From positions 480,365-544,364 of the forward strand of contig NZ_QEYD01000001.1 in the NCBI RefSeq assembly GCF_003122215.1: a DNA stretch of 64,000 nt, given 5' to 3'. Numbering within the stretch: position 1 is the first letter of the stretch; every line of letters starts with the position of its first letter. This document shows, piece by piece, positions 1 through 8,529 of this stretch. Made by a program: the position numbers and the translations under genes. The stretch is from Pararhodobacter marinus. GTDB lineage: Bacteria > Pseudomonadota > Alphaproteobacteria > Rhodobacterales > Rhodobacteraceae. The notes below the pieces were generated by a model. It made no database searches, was not told the origin of the DNA, and saw only the letters and a program-made list of their open reading frames with translations.

Positions 1-178
1 CCTTGCCGTTGGTTCCGGCGATATGGATCACCGGCGGCAGGTCGTTTTGCGGGTTGCCCAGCTTTTCCAGCAGCGCCCAGACGCGGTCCAGCGTCAGGTC
101 GATGATCTTCGGATGCAACGCCATCATCCGTTCAAGGATGACGTCGGAACGCGGGGCGCTCGGCGAGGGGGTGCTCAC
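1..178 (-). CDS. folC: Folylpolyglutamate/dihydrofolate synthase, N-terminal part only
   Basis: Only the first ~59 codons lie in the window. The minus-strand reading from a GTG at 178 gives a start typical of FolC (ILERMMALHPKIIDL, then VWALLEKLGNPQNDLPPVIH), running into IAGTNGKG, the start of the ATP-binding P-loop. FolC adds glutamate to folates and joins dihydropteroate to glutamate. The GTG overlaps the accD stop as GTGA, so the two genes are translationally coupled. accD-folC is a common pairing in proteobacteria. The gene runs off the left edge, so nothing can be said of its C-terminal domain. Confidence 0.9.
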   Translation of the reverse strand, partial: MSTPSPSAPRSDVILERMMALHPKIIDLTLDRVWALLEKLGNPQNDLPPVIHIAGTNGK

Positions 179-1182
179 GATTTGGCGTCGCCCTTGGTGG
201 CCGGCTTGGCCGCGGCCTTGGTGGCGGGCTTGGCGGGAACCGGCGCGGGTTCGGCCACGGGCGGTTGCGGAAGCGCGGCGGCACCGGCTTCGACATCGGC
301 CTCGGGCGCGGGCAGATCGCCCATCGTCGCCGGCGGCAGGCCCGTCAGCATCCGCAGGATGGTGATCAGCTCGGTCCGCATGTCCTTGCGGTTGGTCACC
401 CGGTCCAGCATCCCGTGATCCAGCAGGTACTCGGCGCGCTGGAAGCCCTCGGGCAGTTTCTCGCGGATCGTCTGCTCGATCACGCGCGGGCCGGCGAAGC
501 AGATCAGCGCGTTGGGCTCGGCGATCTGAACGTCGCCCAGCATCGCATAGGATGCGGTCACGCCGCCGGTCGTCGGATGGGTCAGCACGCAGATATAGGG
601 CAGGCCCGCATCCCTGAGCATCTGGATCGCGACCGTGGTGCGCGGCATCTGCATCAGCGACAGGATGCCTTCCTGCATCCGCGCCCCGCCGGCTGCGGCA
701 AACACCACCAGCGGCGCCCGGCGCTGGATCGCGCGCTCGCAGGCGGCGATGAAGGCATTGCCCACATACATCCCCATCGACCCGGCCATGAAGCTGAAAT
801 CCTGCCCGGCGCAGACCACGGGCATGCGCCCGATCTCGCCCTCTGCGACCAGCATCGCTTCCTTCTCGCCGGTGGCCTTCTGGGCCCCTTTCAGACGGTC
901 GGGATATTTCTTCTGATCGCGGAATTGCAGCGGGTCGGCGACCGGATCGGGGACCGGGACCTCGCTGAAGGTTCCGGCATCGAACAGCGTCTTGAACCGC
1001 TCGCGCGGCGAAATCGCCATGTGGTGATTGCAGTTCGAGCAGACCTGCAGGTTATCGGTCAGCTCGCGGTGGAACAGCATCGTGCCGCATTCGGGGCACT
1101 TGGACCACAGGTTCTCGGGCACCTCGCGGCGCGAAAACAGCGAATTGATCGTTGGGCGGACGTAGTTCGTGATCCAGTTCAT
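175..1182 (-). CDS. accD: Acetyl-CoA carboxylase carboxyltransferase subunit beta
   Basis: 335 aa. AccD pairs with AccA to move the carboxyl group from biotin to acetyl-CoA, the committed step of fatty-acid synthesis. A four-cysteine zinc ribbon is present (Cys29, Cys32, Cys48, Cys51), followed by the crotonase-fold carboxyltransferase core with GGARMQEG and HPTTGGVTASYA. The C-terminal ~50 residues are an Ala/Pro/Lys-rich tail ending in repeated KPATK units, probably disordered. The ATG at 1182 was chosen because MNWITNYVRP is the family start and a GGGGAG ribosome site precedes it. The open frame extends further upstream but without family similarity. It is coupled to folC downstream. Confidence 0.96.
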   Translation of the reverse strand: MNWITNYVRPTINSLFSRREVPENLWSKCPECGTMLFHRELTDNLQVCSNCNHHMAISPRERFKTLFDAGTFSEVPVPDPVADPLQFRDQKKYPDRLKGAQKATGEKEAMLVAEGEIGRMPVVCAGQDFSFMAGSMGMYVGNAFIAACERAIQRRAPLVVFAAAGGARMQEGILSLMQMPRTTVAIQMLRDAGLPYICVLTHPTTGGVTASYAMLGDVQIAEPNALICFAGPRVIEQTIREKLPEGFQRAEYLLDHGMLDRVTNRKDMRTELITILRMLTGLPPATMGDLPAPEADVEAGAAALPQPPVAEPAPVPAKPATKAAAKPATKGDAKS

Positions 1183-1237
1183 CGGGTCTCCCCTTGCGCT
1201 TGGGTCCAGATAGGCCGGGCTTTGCGGGAATGCAACA

Positions 1238-2128
1238 TCACCGACGCCGGATCCACAACCGGCAGACGGCCCAGACGATGACCATGAGCACCATATCGGC
1301 CAGCAGGATCGGCCGCAGCACCGACTCCGCCAGCGCGCCACCCGGCGCGCGCAGCAGCGCCAGCCCGCCAAGCCCGCCCATCACGCTGACGATCAGGATG
1401 GCGATCACGTTGTTGGCGAAATGCAGCCCCCATGCCAGCCCCAGGGCTCCGCTGCGCTGCGTCAGGTCCGAAGCGATCAGCCCGAACAGGGCCGTCGCGG
1501 CAAAGACGTACCAGACCGTGTCGCCCAGCGTCGCGGCGTTGAAATGCGCGAAGCCGAACAGCAGCGACGGCACGAGCAGGTACACCACCGGCGCCCCGAA
1601 GCGCGCGGCAAGCTGGCTTTGCAGGTAGCCGCGAAACACCAGTTCCTCGGCCCCGGTCTGGATCAGGATCCCCAGCAGGGCCAGCGGCAGGAAAATCAGC
1701 CAGCGACCCGGATCGGGTGTCATCTCCAGCGGCGGCAACAGCGGCGCAGCGGCCAGCGTCAGGCCGCCGCCCACCAGGATCATCGCGCCCACGCCCAGCG
1801 TGAAATCCCGCAAGACCTTGGGCGCGCGGCCCAGAAGACTGCGCAACCCGCGCCGGTGCAGCAGGTGCACCGCGATCCACACGCCCAGCCAGCCCCCCAG
1901 AAAGGTCGACAGAAGCAGGATCAGCGACCACGGATCGGCGCCGGTCGAAATACGCTGCAGGCTTTGTTCGAACCCGTCGAGCCCTTGCACCAGCCAGATC
2001 GCCACGCCGGTCAACACCATCCACAGGAAATACACCCCGCCGATCAGGCACAGCCCCAGCACGGTGCGCCAGAGCTGGCGTCTTGGCCGGGCGGGCGCGA
2101 CCAGCGGTTCATAGGCCGGAGGACTCAC
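1238..2128 (-). CDS. CPBP-family intramembrane metalloprotease
   Basis: 296 aa with about eight hydrophobic segments. The CPBP (Abi/CAAX-protease) glutamate motif is clear (GAEELVFRGYLQ). It is followed by the FGFAHFNA histidine motif and a third conserved patch, WGLHFANNV. These residues form the membrane-buried metal site of CPBP proteases; the bacterial substrate is unknown. The GTG start at 2128 overlaps the tag stop as GTGA, so the gene is probably cotranslated with tag. A longer in-frame start at 2185 would lie inside tag and looks unlikely. Function beyond the fold cannot be inferred from the neighbours. Confidence 0.85.
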   Translation of the reverse strand: MSPPAYEPLVAPARPRRQLWRTVLGLCLIGGVYFLWMVLTGVAIWLVQGLDGFEQSLQRISTGADPWSLILLLSTFLGGWLGVWIAVHLLHRRGLRSLLGRAPKVLRDFTLGVGAMILVGGGLTLAAAPLLPPLEMTPDPGRWLIFLPLALLGILIQTGAEELVFRGYLQSQLAARFGAPVVYLLVPSLLFGFAHFNAATLGDTVWYVFAATALFGLIASDLTQRSGALGLAWGLHFANNVIAILIVSVMGGLGGLALLRAPGGALAESVLRPILLADMVLMVIVWAVCRLWIRRR

Positions 2129-2724
2129 GCGCGGGGCCTCCCGAACGCGGCCCGCGCCGCTTCGGCGGCTGCGTGATGCGCGCAATCCGGGTGGTGGTCG
2201 TTGATCAGGCCCACCGCCTGCATGAAGGCATAGATCGTGGTCGGACCCACGAATGCCCAGCCGCGCTTTTTCAGATCCTTCGACAAGGCCACCGATTGCG
2301 GCGAGGTCGTGTCGCCGTAGACCGGCGGACTATCGGGCTCGTAAGACCAGACCAGCCCCGACAGGCTCTGCCCCGCTGCCTGCATCGCCAGCAACGCGCG
2401 GGCATTGGTGATGGTCGCCGTGATCTTGCCCCGGTGACGCACGATCCCCGGATCCGCCAGCAACCGCGCCACGTCGTCCTCGGAATAGGCTGCCACCTGC
2501 TCGGGGTCGAACCCGGCAAAGGCCGCGCGGAAATTGTCGCGCTTTTGCAGGATGGTCCGCCAGCTCAACCCGGACTGGAACGCTTCGAGCGTGAGTTTCT
2601 CGAACAACGCCCGGTCGCCCGTGACCGGATAGCCCCAATCCTCGTCGTGATAGGCCACGTAATCCGGCGTCGACAGGCACCAGCCACAACGAAGAAGGCC
2701 ATCGGGGCCGGGCGCGGTCTGCAT
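2125..2724 (-). CDS. tag: DNA-3-methyladenine glycosylase I
   Basis: 199 aa, normal length for Tag. It removes 3-methyladenine from alkylated DNA to start base-excision repair. The N-terminus carries RCGWC and the YHDEDWGYPV signature. The C-terminus has the second half of the zinc site (NDHHPDCAHH), matching the Cys/His zinc snap of E. coli Tag. The core FEKLTLEAFQSGLSWRTIL and WAFVGPTTIYAFMQA blocks are intact. It overlaps the downstream CPBP gene by four bases. Confidence 0.95.
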   Translation of the reverse strand: MQTAPGPDGLLRCGWCLSTPDYVAYHDEDWGYPVTGDRALFEKLTLEAFQSGLSWRTILQKRDNFRAAFAGFDPEQVAAYSEDDVARLLADPGIVRHRGKITATITNARALLAMQAAGQSLSGLVWSYEPDSPPVYGDTTSPQSVALSKDLKKRGWAFVGPTTIYAFMQAVGLINDHHPDCAHHAAAEAARAAFGRPRA

Positions 2725-2856
2725 CTCTTGATCCTTTCGCCGTTGCTGCGGCTTTTCCTGCCGGGCATTGTCGGCGAAACCCGACCGGCGTCAATGCATC
2801 CCCGAAGACGAAATGCCGGGCCCGAGATGCCGGACCAGAAACGACAGGAAGACCCG

Positions 2857-3543
2857 ATGACCGGATGGAGCGAATTCGCGCTGGCGATGGGCCTCTTCAT
2901 CGCCTCGCACGTGCTGGCGGTGCGCCCGGCGCTGAAGGCTCCGCTGGTCCGGGCTCTCGGTCCGCGGGGCTTTACCCTTTTCTATTCCGCCCTGTCGCTT
3001 GCGCTTCTGGTCTGGCTCATCGCCGCTGCCGGTCGCGCGCCCTTTCTGCCGCTCTGGGCCCCCGCCCCCTGGCAGGCCGCGCTGGCGCTCGTGCTGATGC
3101 TCGCGTCCTGCCTGCTCATCGTCTATGCGGCGGCGGGCACCAATCCGCTGAGCTTCGGCTCTCGCGCCGAACCCTTCGACCCCGCGCGGCCCGGAATCGC
3201 CGGCGTCTCGCGCCATCCCGTGCTGCTGGCACTGGCGCTCTGGGCCATTGCGCATGTGGTCGCCAATGGCGATCTTGCCCATGTCGCGCTTTTCGCGCCG
3301 CTGGGCCTTTTCGCGCTGGCGGGCATGGCGGCCATCGACCGGCGCAAGCGCCGTACCCTGCGCGACTGGCCCGCGCTTGCGCGCAACACATCGCTCGTCC
3401 CGCTCTCGGCGCTTGTCGCCGGACGCTGGCGCCCCGGCTTTCCCCGCATCGCCCCCGCGCTCGCCGCGATCCTGGCCTGGGCCGCGCTGATCGGCCTGCA
3501 TCCGGTCATCATCGGCCCTGACCCCTTGGTCTGGTTTCGCTGA
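2857..3543 (+). CDS. NnrU-family integral membrane protein (copy 1)
   Basis: 228 aa with about six predicted membrane spans. The GVSRHPVLLALALWAIAH block followed by VVANGDLAH matches the NnrU family, first described beside denitrification genes and thought to act in nitric-oxide or nitrite metabolism. No denitrification genes are near, so the role here is unproven. ATG 2857 has AGGA in front; an in-frame ATG at 2827 is a weaker alternative. The gene faces the GMC oxidoreductase tail to tail, with a hairpin repeat element between them. A paralogue with the same RHP..A.ANGD pattern sits near 58 kb. Confidence 0.8.
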   Translation: MTGWSEFALAMGLFIASHVLAVRPALKAPLVRALGPRGFTLFYSALSLALLVWLIAAAGRAPFLPLWAPAPWQAALALVLMLASCLLIVYAAAGTNPLSFGSRAEPFDPARPGIAGVSRHPVLLALALWAIAHVVANGDLAHVALFAPLGLFALAGMAAIDRRKRRTLRDWPALARNTSLVPLSALVAGRWRPGFPRIAPALAAILAWAALIGLHPVIIGPDPLVWFR

Positions 3544-3550
3544 GCGCGTG

Positions 3551-3609
3551 TCTTTGTTCCGCAAATATCCTGGGGGTGAGGCCGCAAGGCCGAGGGGGCA
3601 AAGCCCCCT
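3551..3609 (-). repeat. Intergenic hairpin/GGATATTT element, copy A
   Basis: Read on the minus strand, a hairpin (AGGGGGC, TTT, GCCCCCT) and a small GGCC..GGCC stem are followed by AGGATATTTGCGGAACAAAG. It begins six bases after the GMC oxidoreductase stop and points with that gene. The same layout recurs six more times in the window. It probably acts as a transcription terminator or an mRNA 3' end. Confidence 0.75.
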
Positions 3610-3614
3610 GCCCG

Positions 3615-5198
3615 CTAACCGCCCAGGATCATCGCCGCCGCTTTCTCGGCGATCATGAGCGTCGGCGAATTGGTGTTGCCCGAGGTGATGGTCGGCATGA
3701 TCGAGGCATCCGCCACCCGCAGCCCCCGCACCCCGTTCACGCGCAGGTCGGGCCCCACCACCGCGCGCGGGTCGGGGCCCATGCGGCAGGTGCCGACGGG
3801 ATGGAAGATCGTCGTGCCTATATCGCCCGCGGCGCGAATGAGCGCGTCTTCGCTCTGCGCCTCTGGGCCGGGCTTGAACTCCTCGGGCTTGTATTTCGCC
3901 ATCGACGGCGCCTGCATGATCCGCCGCGTCAGGCGGATCGCGTTGGCGGCGACGTGTTTGTCGCTCTCGGCGCTCAGGTAATTGGGCGCGATGACCGGCG
4001 CTTCGCGCGGGTCCGCGCTGTGGATGCGGATCGAGCCACGGCTGTCGGGGCGCAACTGGCAGACCGAGGCGGTGATCGCCGGGAAGCGGTGGGGAGGCTG
4101 TCCGAAGGCGTCGAGGCTCAGCGGCTGCACATGGTATTCCAGATCCGCGCGCTCGACATCCTGCGACGACCGCGCGAAAGCGCCCAGCTGCGACGGCGCC
4201 ATCGACATCGGCCCGCGCCGGAACAGCGCGTATTCGGCGCCGATCATCGCTTTCCCGATCAGAGAATTGGCCATCGTATTCAGGGACTTGCCGCCGGTGA
4301 TCTTGAAGCACAGCCGCAATTGCAGATGGTCCTGCAAATTCTCGCCCGCGTCGCAATCCTGCAGCGGGACGATACCCAGCTCCTTCAGCCGCTCCGCCGG
4401 GCCGATCCCGGCCAGCTGCAGCAGCTGTGTCGAGCCGACCGAGCCCGCGGACAGGATCACCTCGGCCGCCGCGCGCGCCTCGGCGGGGTGGCCGTCGCGC
4501 AGATAGCGCACGCCGGTGCAGCGCCCCTCTTCGATGATCAGCCCCGTCGCCTGCGCCTGCGTATGGATTTCCAGGTTACCGGACCGGCGGGCGGGGCGCA
4601 GGAAGGCCTTGGCGGTATTCCAGCGCCACCCCGCGCGCTGGTTCACCTTGAAATAGGCCACGCCCTCGTTGTCGCCGGTGTTGAAATCCTCGACCCTGGG
4701 GATGCCGGTTTCGGCCGCGGCCTGCGCCCAGTCGTCCAGCACCTGCCAGCGCAGACGCTGGTTCTCGACCCGCCATTCGCCGCCCGTGCCGTGCATGTCG
4801 CCCGGATCGCCCGCTGCGTAATCCTCGTGGCTCTTGAACAGCGGCAGCACGTCGTCCCAGCCCCAGCCGGCATTGCCCATCTGCCGCCACTGGTCGTAAT
4901 CCGCCGCCTGCCCGCGCAGGTACAGCATGCCGTTGATCGACGAGCACCCGCCCAGCATCTTGCCGCGCGGATACAGCAGCGAGCGGCCGTTGAGCCCCGG
5001 CTCGGGCGCGGTCCGCAGCCGCCAGTCGGCGCGCGGATTGTCGATGCAATACAGGTACCCGACCGGGATATGCGTCCAGATGTAATTGTCCGAACCCCCC
5101 GCCTCGAGCAGCAGCACCCGGTGCTTGCGGCTCAGCCGGTTGGCCAGCAGCGAGCCGGCGCTGCCCGCACCGACGATGATATAGTCCCAGTCCGCCAT
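3615..5198 (-). CDS. GMC-family oxidoreductase (choline/alcohol dehydrogenase-like)
   Basis: 527 aa flavoprotein. The FAD-binding GAGSAG is at residues 10-15. The GMC signatures RGKMLGGCSSINGMLY and ILSAGSVGSTQLLQLAGIGP follow. The C-terminal active-site block HPVGTCRMG and a SGNTNSPTLMIAEKAA finish are present. Such enzymes oxidise alcohols or polyols with bound FAD. Length and motifs fit BetA-like or alcohol dehydrogenases, but no choline-pathway genes are nearby, so the substrate is unassigned. The ATG at 5198 matches the family start MADWDYIIVG; the upstream extension in the open frame is not conserved. Confidence 0.88.
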   Translation of the reverse strand: MADWDYIIVGAGSAGSLLANRLSRKHRVLLLEAGGSDNYIWTHIPVGYLYCIDNPRADWRLRTAPEPGLNGRSLLYPRGKMLGGCSSINGMLYLRGQAADYDQWRQMGNAGWGWDDVLPLFKSHEDYAAGDPGDMHGTGGEWRVENQRLRWQVLDDWAQAAAETGIPRVEDFNTGDNEGVAYFKVNQRAGWRWNTAKAFLRPARRSGNLEIHTQAQATGLIIEEGRCTGVRYLRDGHPAEARAAAEVILSAGSVGSTQLLQLAGIGPAERLKELGIVPLQDCDAGENLQDHLQLRLCFKITGGKSLNTMANSLIGKAMIGAEYALFRRGPMSMAPSQLGAFARSSQDVERADLEYHVQPLSLDAFGQPPHRFPAITASVCQLRPDSRGSIRIHSADPREAPVIAPNYLSAESDKHVAANAIRLTRRIMQAPSMAKYKPEEFKPGPEAQSEDALIRAAGDIGTTIFHPVGTCRMGPDPRAVVGPDLRVNGVRGLRVADASIMPTITSGNTNSPTLMIAEKAAAMILGG

Positions 5199-5450
5199 GC
5201 CGGTGTCTCCTCCACCAGCGGATGACGATAACGGCGGGGCGATTCGCGCGCAATCGGCCGCACCCCCAAGATGTGATTTCACAGGGCCATCACGGGTATG
5301 TCATGATGCGTGTATGTTGGGCCGGGCGGGCCTGTCGACACCAAGCGTAGCGGTTGGCGAAGCGGCAGGTTTTTGCTATGATTACGAACGGGTTATAAAC
5401 CATTGTTAAGACGGTCGCCAAAGACCGCACCTTCCTGGACAGAGGCAAGA

Positions 5451-5756
5451 ATGAAACATCTTATCACTGCGTCCGTGCTCGTCCTCGCGGCCATGGCGCC
5501 GACGCTCGCTTTCGCCGGACCGATCGAATCCGCCTGCAACCGTTCGGACCGCCCGGGCGCCTCGCGCCAGCTGTGCCGGTGCATCGATGCCGCCGCCGAC
5601 GACACGCTGACGCGCAGCGAACAGCGCCGCGCCGCGCGTTTCTTCGCCAATCCCGACGAGGCGCAGGAAGTGCGCATGTCGCCCACGGCGCGCGATAACG
5701 AATTCTGGGCGCGCTACCGCGCCTTTGGCGTCCGCGCCGAGCAGATGTGCGGCTGA
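5451..5756 (+). CDS. Small exported cysteine-containing protein, unknown function
   Basis: 101 aa. A clear Sec signal peptide (MKHLITASVLVLAAMAPTLA) would be cleaved after AFA, leaving a ~78-residue Arg-rich mature domain. The mature part has four cysteines, including a CRC pair, which could form two disulfides in the periplasm. The family is not recognised. It stands alone between the GMC oxidoreductase and the EamA transporter, and a strong terminator follows 30 bases after the stop. Confidence 0.75.
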   Translation: MKHLITASVLVLAAMAPTLAFAGPIESACNRSDRPGASRQLCRCIDAAADDTLTRSEQRRAARFFANPDEAQEVRMSPTARDNEFWARYRAFGVRAEQMCG

Positions 5757-5786
5757 AGCGGGCTCTCTTCGGTCAGTCAGATCGTG

Positions 5787-5814
5787 AAAGGGGTGCGGAT
5801 CCGCGCCCCTTTTT
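5787..5814 (+). terminator. Rho-independent terminator
   Basis: A near-perfect stem (AGGGGTGCGG paired with CCGCGCCCCT, AT loop) followed by TTTT. It lies between the small exported protein and the convergent EamA gene and could serve both. Confidence 0.85.
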
Positions 5815-5837
5815 CGCTGTGTTCCACTGTCCTTAGA

Positions 5838-6716
5838 TCAGTCGCGCGTTTCCGCCAGCCGTGCGCGCCACAGCGTGAACAGCCCGGCGCAGACGACGAT
5901 CACCGCGCCCACGGCGACATTGGGGCGCAGCGTCTCGCCGAAGATCGTCAGGCCGATGGTAGCCGCGAATACCAGCTGCAGATAGGCGAAAGGCTGGATC
6001 GCGCTGGCCTCGGCCACCTCGTAGGCGCGGATCAGCAGGAAATGGCTGCTGGCCGAGGTCAGGCACAGCGTCCCCATCCAGATCCAGTGCGGGCCGCTCA
6101 TCGGCTCCCAATACCAGATGCCGACCGCGCTTGTGACCAGCGCGCCGATGACGCCGGTCCAGAAAAAACTGACAGCGGCGGAATCGAAGCGCGCGACATA
6201 GCGCGTCACCAGCCCGTAAAGCGCGAACATGAAGGCCGCCAGCAGGGGGATCAGCGCCTCGGGGCGGAACACGCCGAAACCGGGTTCCAGGATCACCAGG
6301 ACCCCCGCGAAACCGATCCCGATCGCCACCCAGCGCCGCCAGCCGACCTTTTCGCCCAGGACCGGCCCGGACAGGGCGGCGATCAGCAGTGGATAGGTGG
6401 CGAAGACGGCATGCGCCTCGACCAGCCCCAGAACGACGAACGAGATGATGGCGACGTAGATTTCCAGCGCCAGCAGGGCGGCGCGGAAGATCTGTGTCTT
6501 CGTCACCCCCGATCGCGCGGCATTGCGCACGCCCCCCGCCATGCGGCTGGCCAGCGTCACCACGAACAGCGCAAAGAACCAGTAGCGGATCATCACGATC
6601 ATGAAGACGTTGTATTCGTCGGCCAGATAGCGCGAAATGCCGTCCTGCACCGCGAAGATGAAGGTCACGGCGACCATCAGCCAGATGCCCAGCGTGGTGT
6701 TCTGCTTTGCGCTCAT
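5838..6716 (-). CDS. EamA-family (DMT) transporter
   Basis: 292 aa with about ten hydrophobic segments in two repeats, typical of EamA/RhaT drug-metabolite transporters. The opening (TTLGIWLMVAVTFIFAVQDG) and the second-half AFMFALYGLVTRYVAR fit the family. Substrate is unknown. The ATG at 6716 overlaps the mnmD stop as ATGA, so the two genes are cotranslated. Confidence 0.85.
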   Translation of the reverse strand: MSAKQNTTLGIWLMVAVTFIFAVQDGISRYLADEYNVFMIVMIRYWFFALFVVTLASRMAGGVRNAARSGVTKTQIFRAALLALEIYVAIISFVVLGLVEAHAVFATYPLLIAALSGPVLGEKVGWRRWVAIGIGFAGVLVILEPGFGVFRPEALIPLLAAFMFALYGLVTRYVARFDSAAVSFFWTGVIGALVTSAVGIWYWEPMSGPHWIWMGTLCLTSASSHFLLIRAYEVAEASAIQPFAYLQLVFAATIGLTIFGETLRPNVAVGAVIVVCAGLFTLWRARLAETRD

Positions 6717-7369
6717 GCCGGGATCCTGCCGATGCTCATGTGTTTCTTGCGCCCGAAGCCCGGCACGCGGCTGACGGCGAATCCCGCCTGTTCCAGCGCG
6801 CGGCGCACATGGCCGGCAGCGGTATAGGTGGCAAATGTGCCACCGGGGCGGGTGTGGCGCGCAACCTCGGCCATCAGGCCGTCGTCCCACAATTCGGGAT
6901 TGCGGGCCGGCGCGAAGCCGTCGAGGAACCAAGCATCCGCCTTGTCCACCCATTCCGGCAGCACTTGTCGCGCGTCGCCGATGCGGATCTCGGCTTCGAC
7001 CTGCCCCAGGCTGAAACGCCGCACGGACCCCTCTGCCGCCGCCCAGCCCGCGACCAGCGCCTCGGCCATCGGCTGCGCGAAGGGTTTCAGCGCACGGGCC
7101 ATGTCGGCGGGCGCCATCGGGAAAGCCTCGAACGAAGTGAAATGCACGATGCCGGGCCCGTCCCAGGCCTGCGCCAGCGCCAGCAGGTTCAGCCCGGTGC
7201 CGAAGCCCAGCTCGGCCACGCGAAAGCCGTCTTTCAGCCGCGCGGGCAGATCGTTGCCCTGCAGGAAGACATGACGCGTTTCCTCGAGCCCGCCGGTAAA
7301 GTAGGGATCGTCGAACGCGGTGGCGACCGGCGTATCGCCGTCGATCCAGGACAGGTCGGGATGGGTCAT
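6713..7369 (-). CDS. mnmD: tRNA mnm5s2U methyltransferase domain protein (MnmD type)
   Basis: 218 aa. It matches the stand-alone methyltransferase half of MnmC, which makes the last methylation of mnm5s2U in the wobble base of tRNAs for Lys, Glu and Gln. Visible motifs are YFTGGLEETRHVFL near the start, the SAM-binding AELGFGTGLNLLAL, and AWFLDGFAPARNPELW. The FAD oxidase half found in fused MnmC is absent, but a FAD oxidoreductase starts 55 bases away on the other strand. ATG 7369 lacks a strong ribosome site. Confidence 0.88.
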   Translation of the reverse strand: MTHPDLSWIDGDTPVATAFDDPYFTGGLEETRHVFLQGNDLPARLKDGFRVAELGFGTGLNLLALAQAWDGPGIVHFTSFEAFPMAPADMARALKPFAQPMAEALVAGWAAAEGSVRRFSLGQVEAEIRIGDARQVLPEWVDKADAWFLDGFAPARNPELWDDGLMAEVARHTRPGGTFATYTAAGHVRRALEQAGFAVSRVPGFGRKKHMSIGRIPA

Positions 7370-7424
7370 GCGCGTGTGAAGAATTAAAACCGGGCGACCT
7401 TTACGCGCCTGAGGGGGAAAGGCA

Positions 7425-8471
7425 ATGGCACAAATCACCGTCATGGGCGCCGGGATCCTGGGCCTGAGCGCGGCCTGGGCGATGGCAAGGCGCGGCGCCT
7501 CGGTGCGGGTGATCGAAGCGCGGCGCGTCGGTGCGGGCTCGTCGGGCGGGATCGTCGGCGCTCTGGCGCCGCATGTCCCCGAGAACTGGAACACCAAGAA
7601 GGCCTTCCAGTTCGACAGCCTGATCATGGCCGAGGCGTTCTGGCGCGACGTGGCAGCGGCCGGCGGTCGCGATCCGGGTTACGCGCGCACGGGCCGGGTC
7701 CAGCCGCTGGCCGACGAGGCCGCCGTCACCCGGGCGATAGAGCGCGGCGAGAACGCGCGCGCGCTGTGGCAGGGGCGGGCCGAGTGGCGCGTGGTCCCTG
7801 CGGGCAGCGTTCCGGGGATGCGCCTGCCCTCGCCCACCGGATTGGTGATCCATGACACGCTCAGCGCCCGGATGCGCCCGCGCGGTGCCGCCGAGGCGCT
7901 GGTGGCGGCGCTGGCCAGGAAGGGCGTGAGCGTCGAGACCGGCAGCGAACCGCCTGGTGGCGTGGTGCTCTGGGCTACTGGCGCGGCGGGGCTCGCCGCT
8001 TTGGGGGCCGATCTGGGGCAGCCGATGGGCGCGGGTGTGAAGGGTCAGGCCGCGCTGCTGAGGGCCGATTTCCGCGACGCGCCGCAGCTTTTCGCCGATA
8101 GCCTGCATGTCGTGCCCCACATTGACGGAACCGTTGCCATCGGCTCGACATCCGAGCGCGACTTCGATGCGCCCGACAGCGTGGATCACCAGCTTGAGGA
8201 TATCATCGACCGCGTCCGCGCCCTGTCCCCCGATCTGGCGCAGGCGCCGGTGATCGAGCGTTGGGCCGGCCTTCGCCCGCGCAGCCCGTCGCGCGCGCCG
8301 ATGCTGGGGCCATGGCCGGGGCGGCACGGCCATTACGTTCTGAACGGCGGGTTCAAGATCGGCTTCGGCATGGCGCCCAAGCTGGGCGAACTGGCGGCCG
8401 ATCTGCTGCTGGACGGAAACGACGCCGTGCCCGACGGCTTCCGGGTCGAGGATAATCTGAAGCGTCGCTGA
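7425..8471 (+). CDS. FAD-dependent oxidoreductase, possible MnmC oxidase half
   Basis: 348 aa D-amino-acid-oxidase-fold flavoenzyme. The dinucleotide-binding GAGILGLSAAWAMARRG is at residues 8-24 and the FAD-contact block GLRPRSPSRAPMLGP is near the C-terminus. In fused MnmC this fold removes the carboxymethyl group of cmnm5s2U before methylation. Divergent placement next to mnmD makes that role likely here, but the sequence could also be a generic DadA/glycine-oxidase-type enzyme. GAGGGGGAAAGG precedes the ATG. Confidence 0.78.
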   Translation: MAQITVMGAGILGLSAAWAMARRGASVRVIEARRVGAGSSGGIVGALAPHVPENWNTKKAFQFDSLIMAEAFWRDVAAAGGRDPGYARTGRVQPLADEAAVTRAIERGENARALWQGRAEWRVVPAGSVPGMRLPSPTGLVIHDTLSARMRPRGAAEALVAALARKGVSVETGSEPPGGVVLWATGAAGLAALGADLGQPMGAGVKGQAALLRADFRDAPQLFADSLHVVPHIDGTVAIGSTSERDFDAPDSVDHQLEDIIDRVRALSPDLAQAPVIERWAGLRPRSPSRAPMLGPWPGRHGHYVLNGGFKIGFGMAPKLGELAADLLLDGNDAVPDGFRVEDNLKRR

Positions 8472-8483
8472 GGCGCGCAAACG

Positions 8484-8510
8484 AAAAGGCCCCGCGCAAG
8501 CGGGGCCTTT
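8484..8510. terminator. Bidirectional Rho-independent terminator
   Basis: AAAAGGCCCCGC, a short CAA loop, then GCGGGGCCTTT. A/T runs flank both sides, so it can end the FAD oxidoreductase on the plus strand and the atp operon on the minus strand. Confidence 0.85.
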
Positions 8511-8529
8511 CGGGCGATGGGGACAGGCG

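Noticed and set aside
3576..5225. 549-codon frame opposite the GMC oxidoreductase
   Set aside because: No protein-like features, while the minus-strand gene has all GMC motifs.
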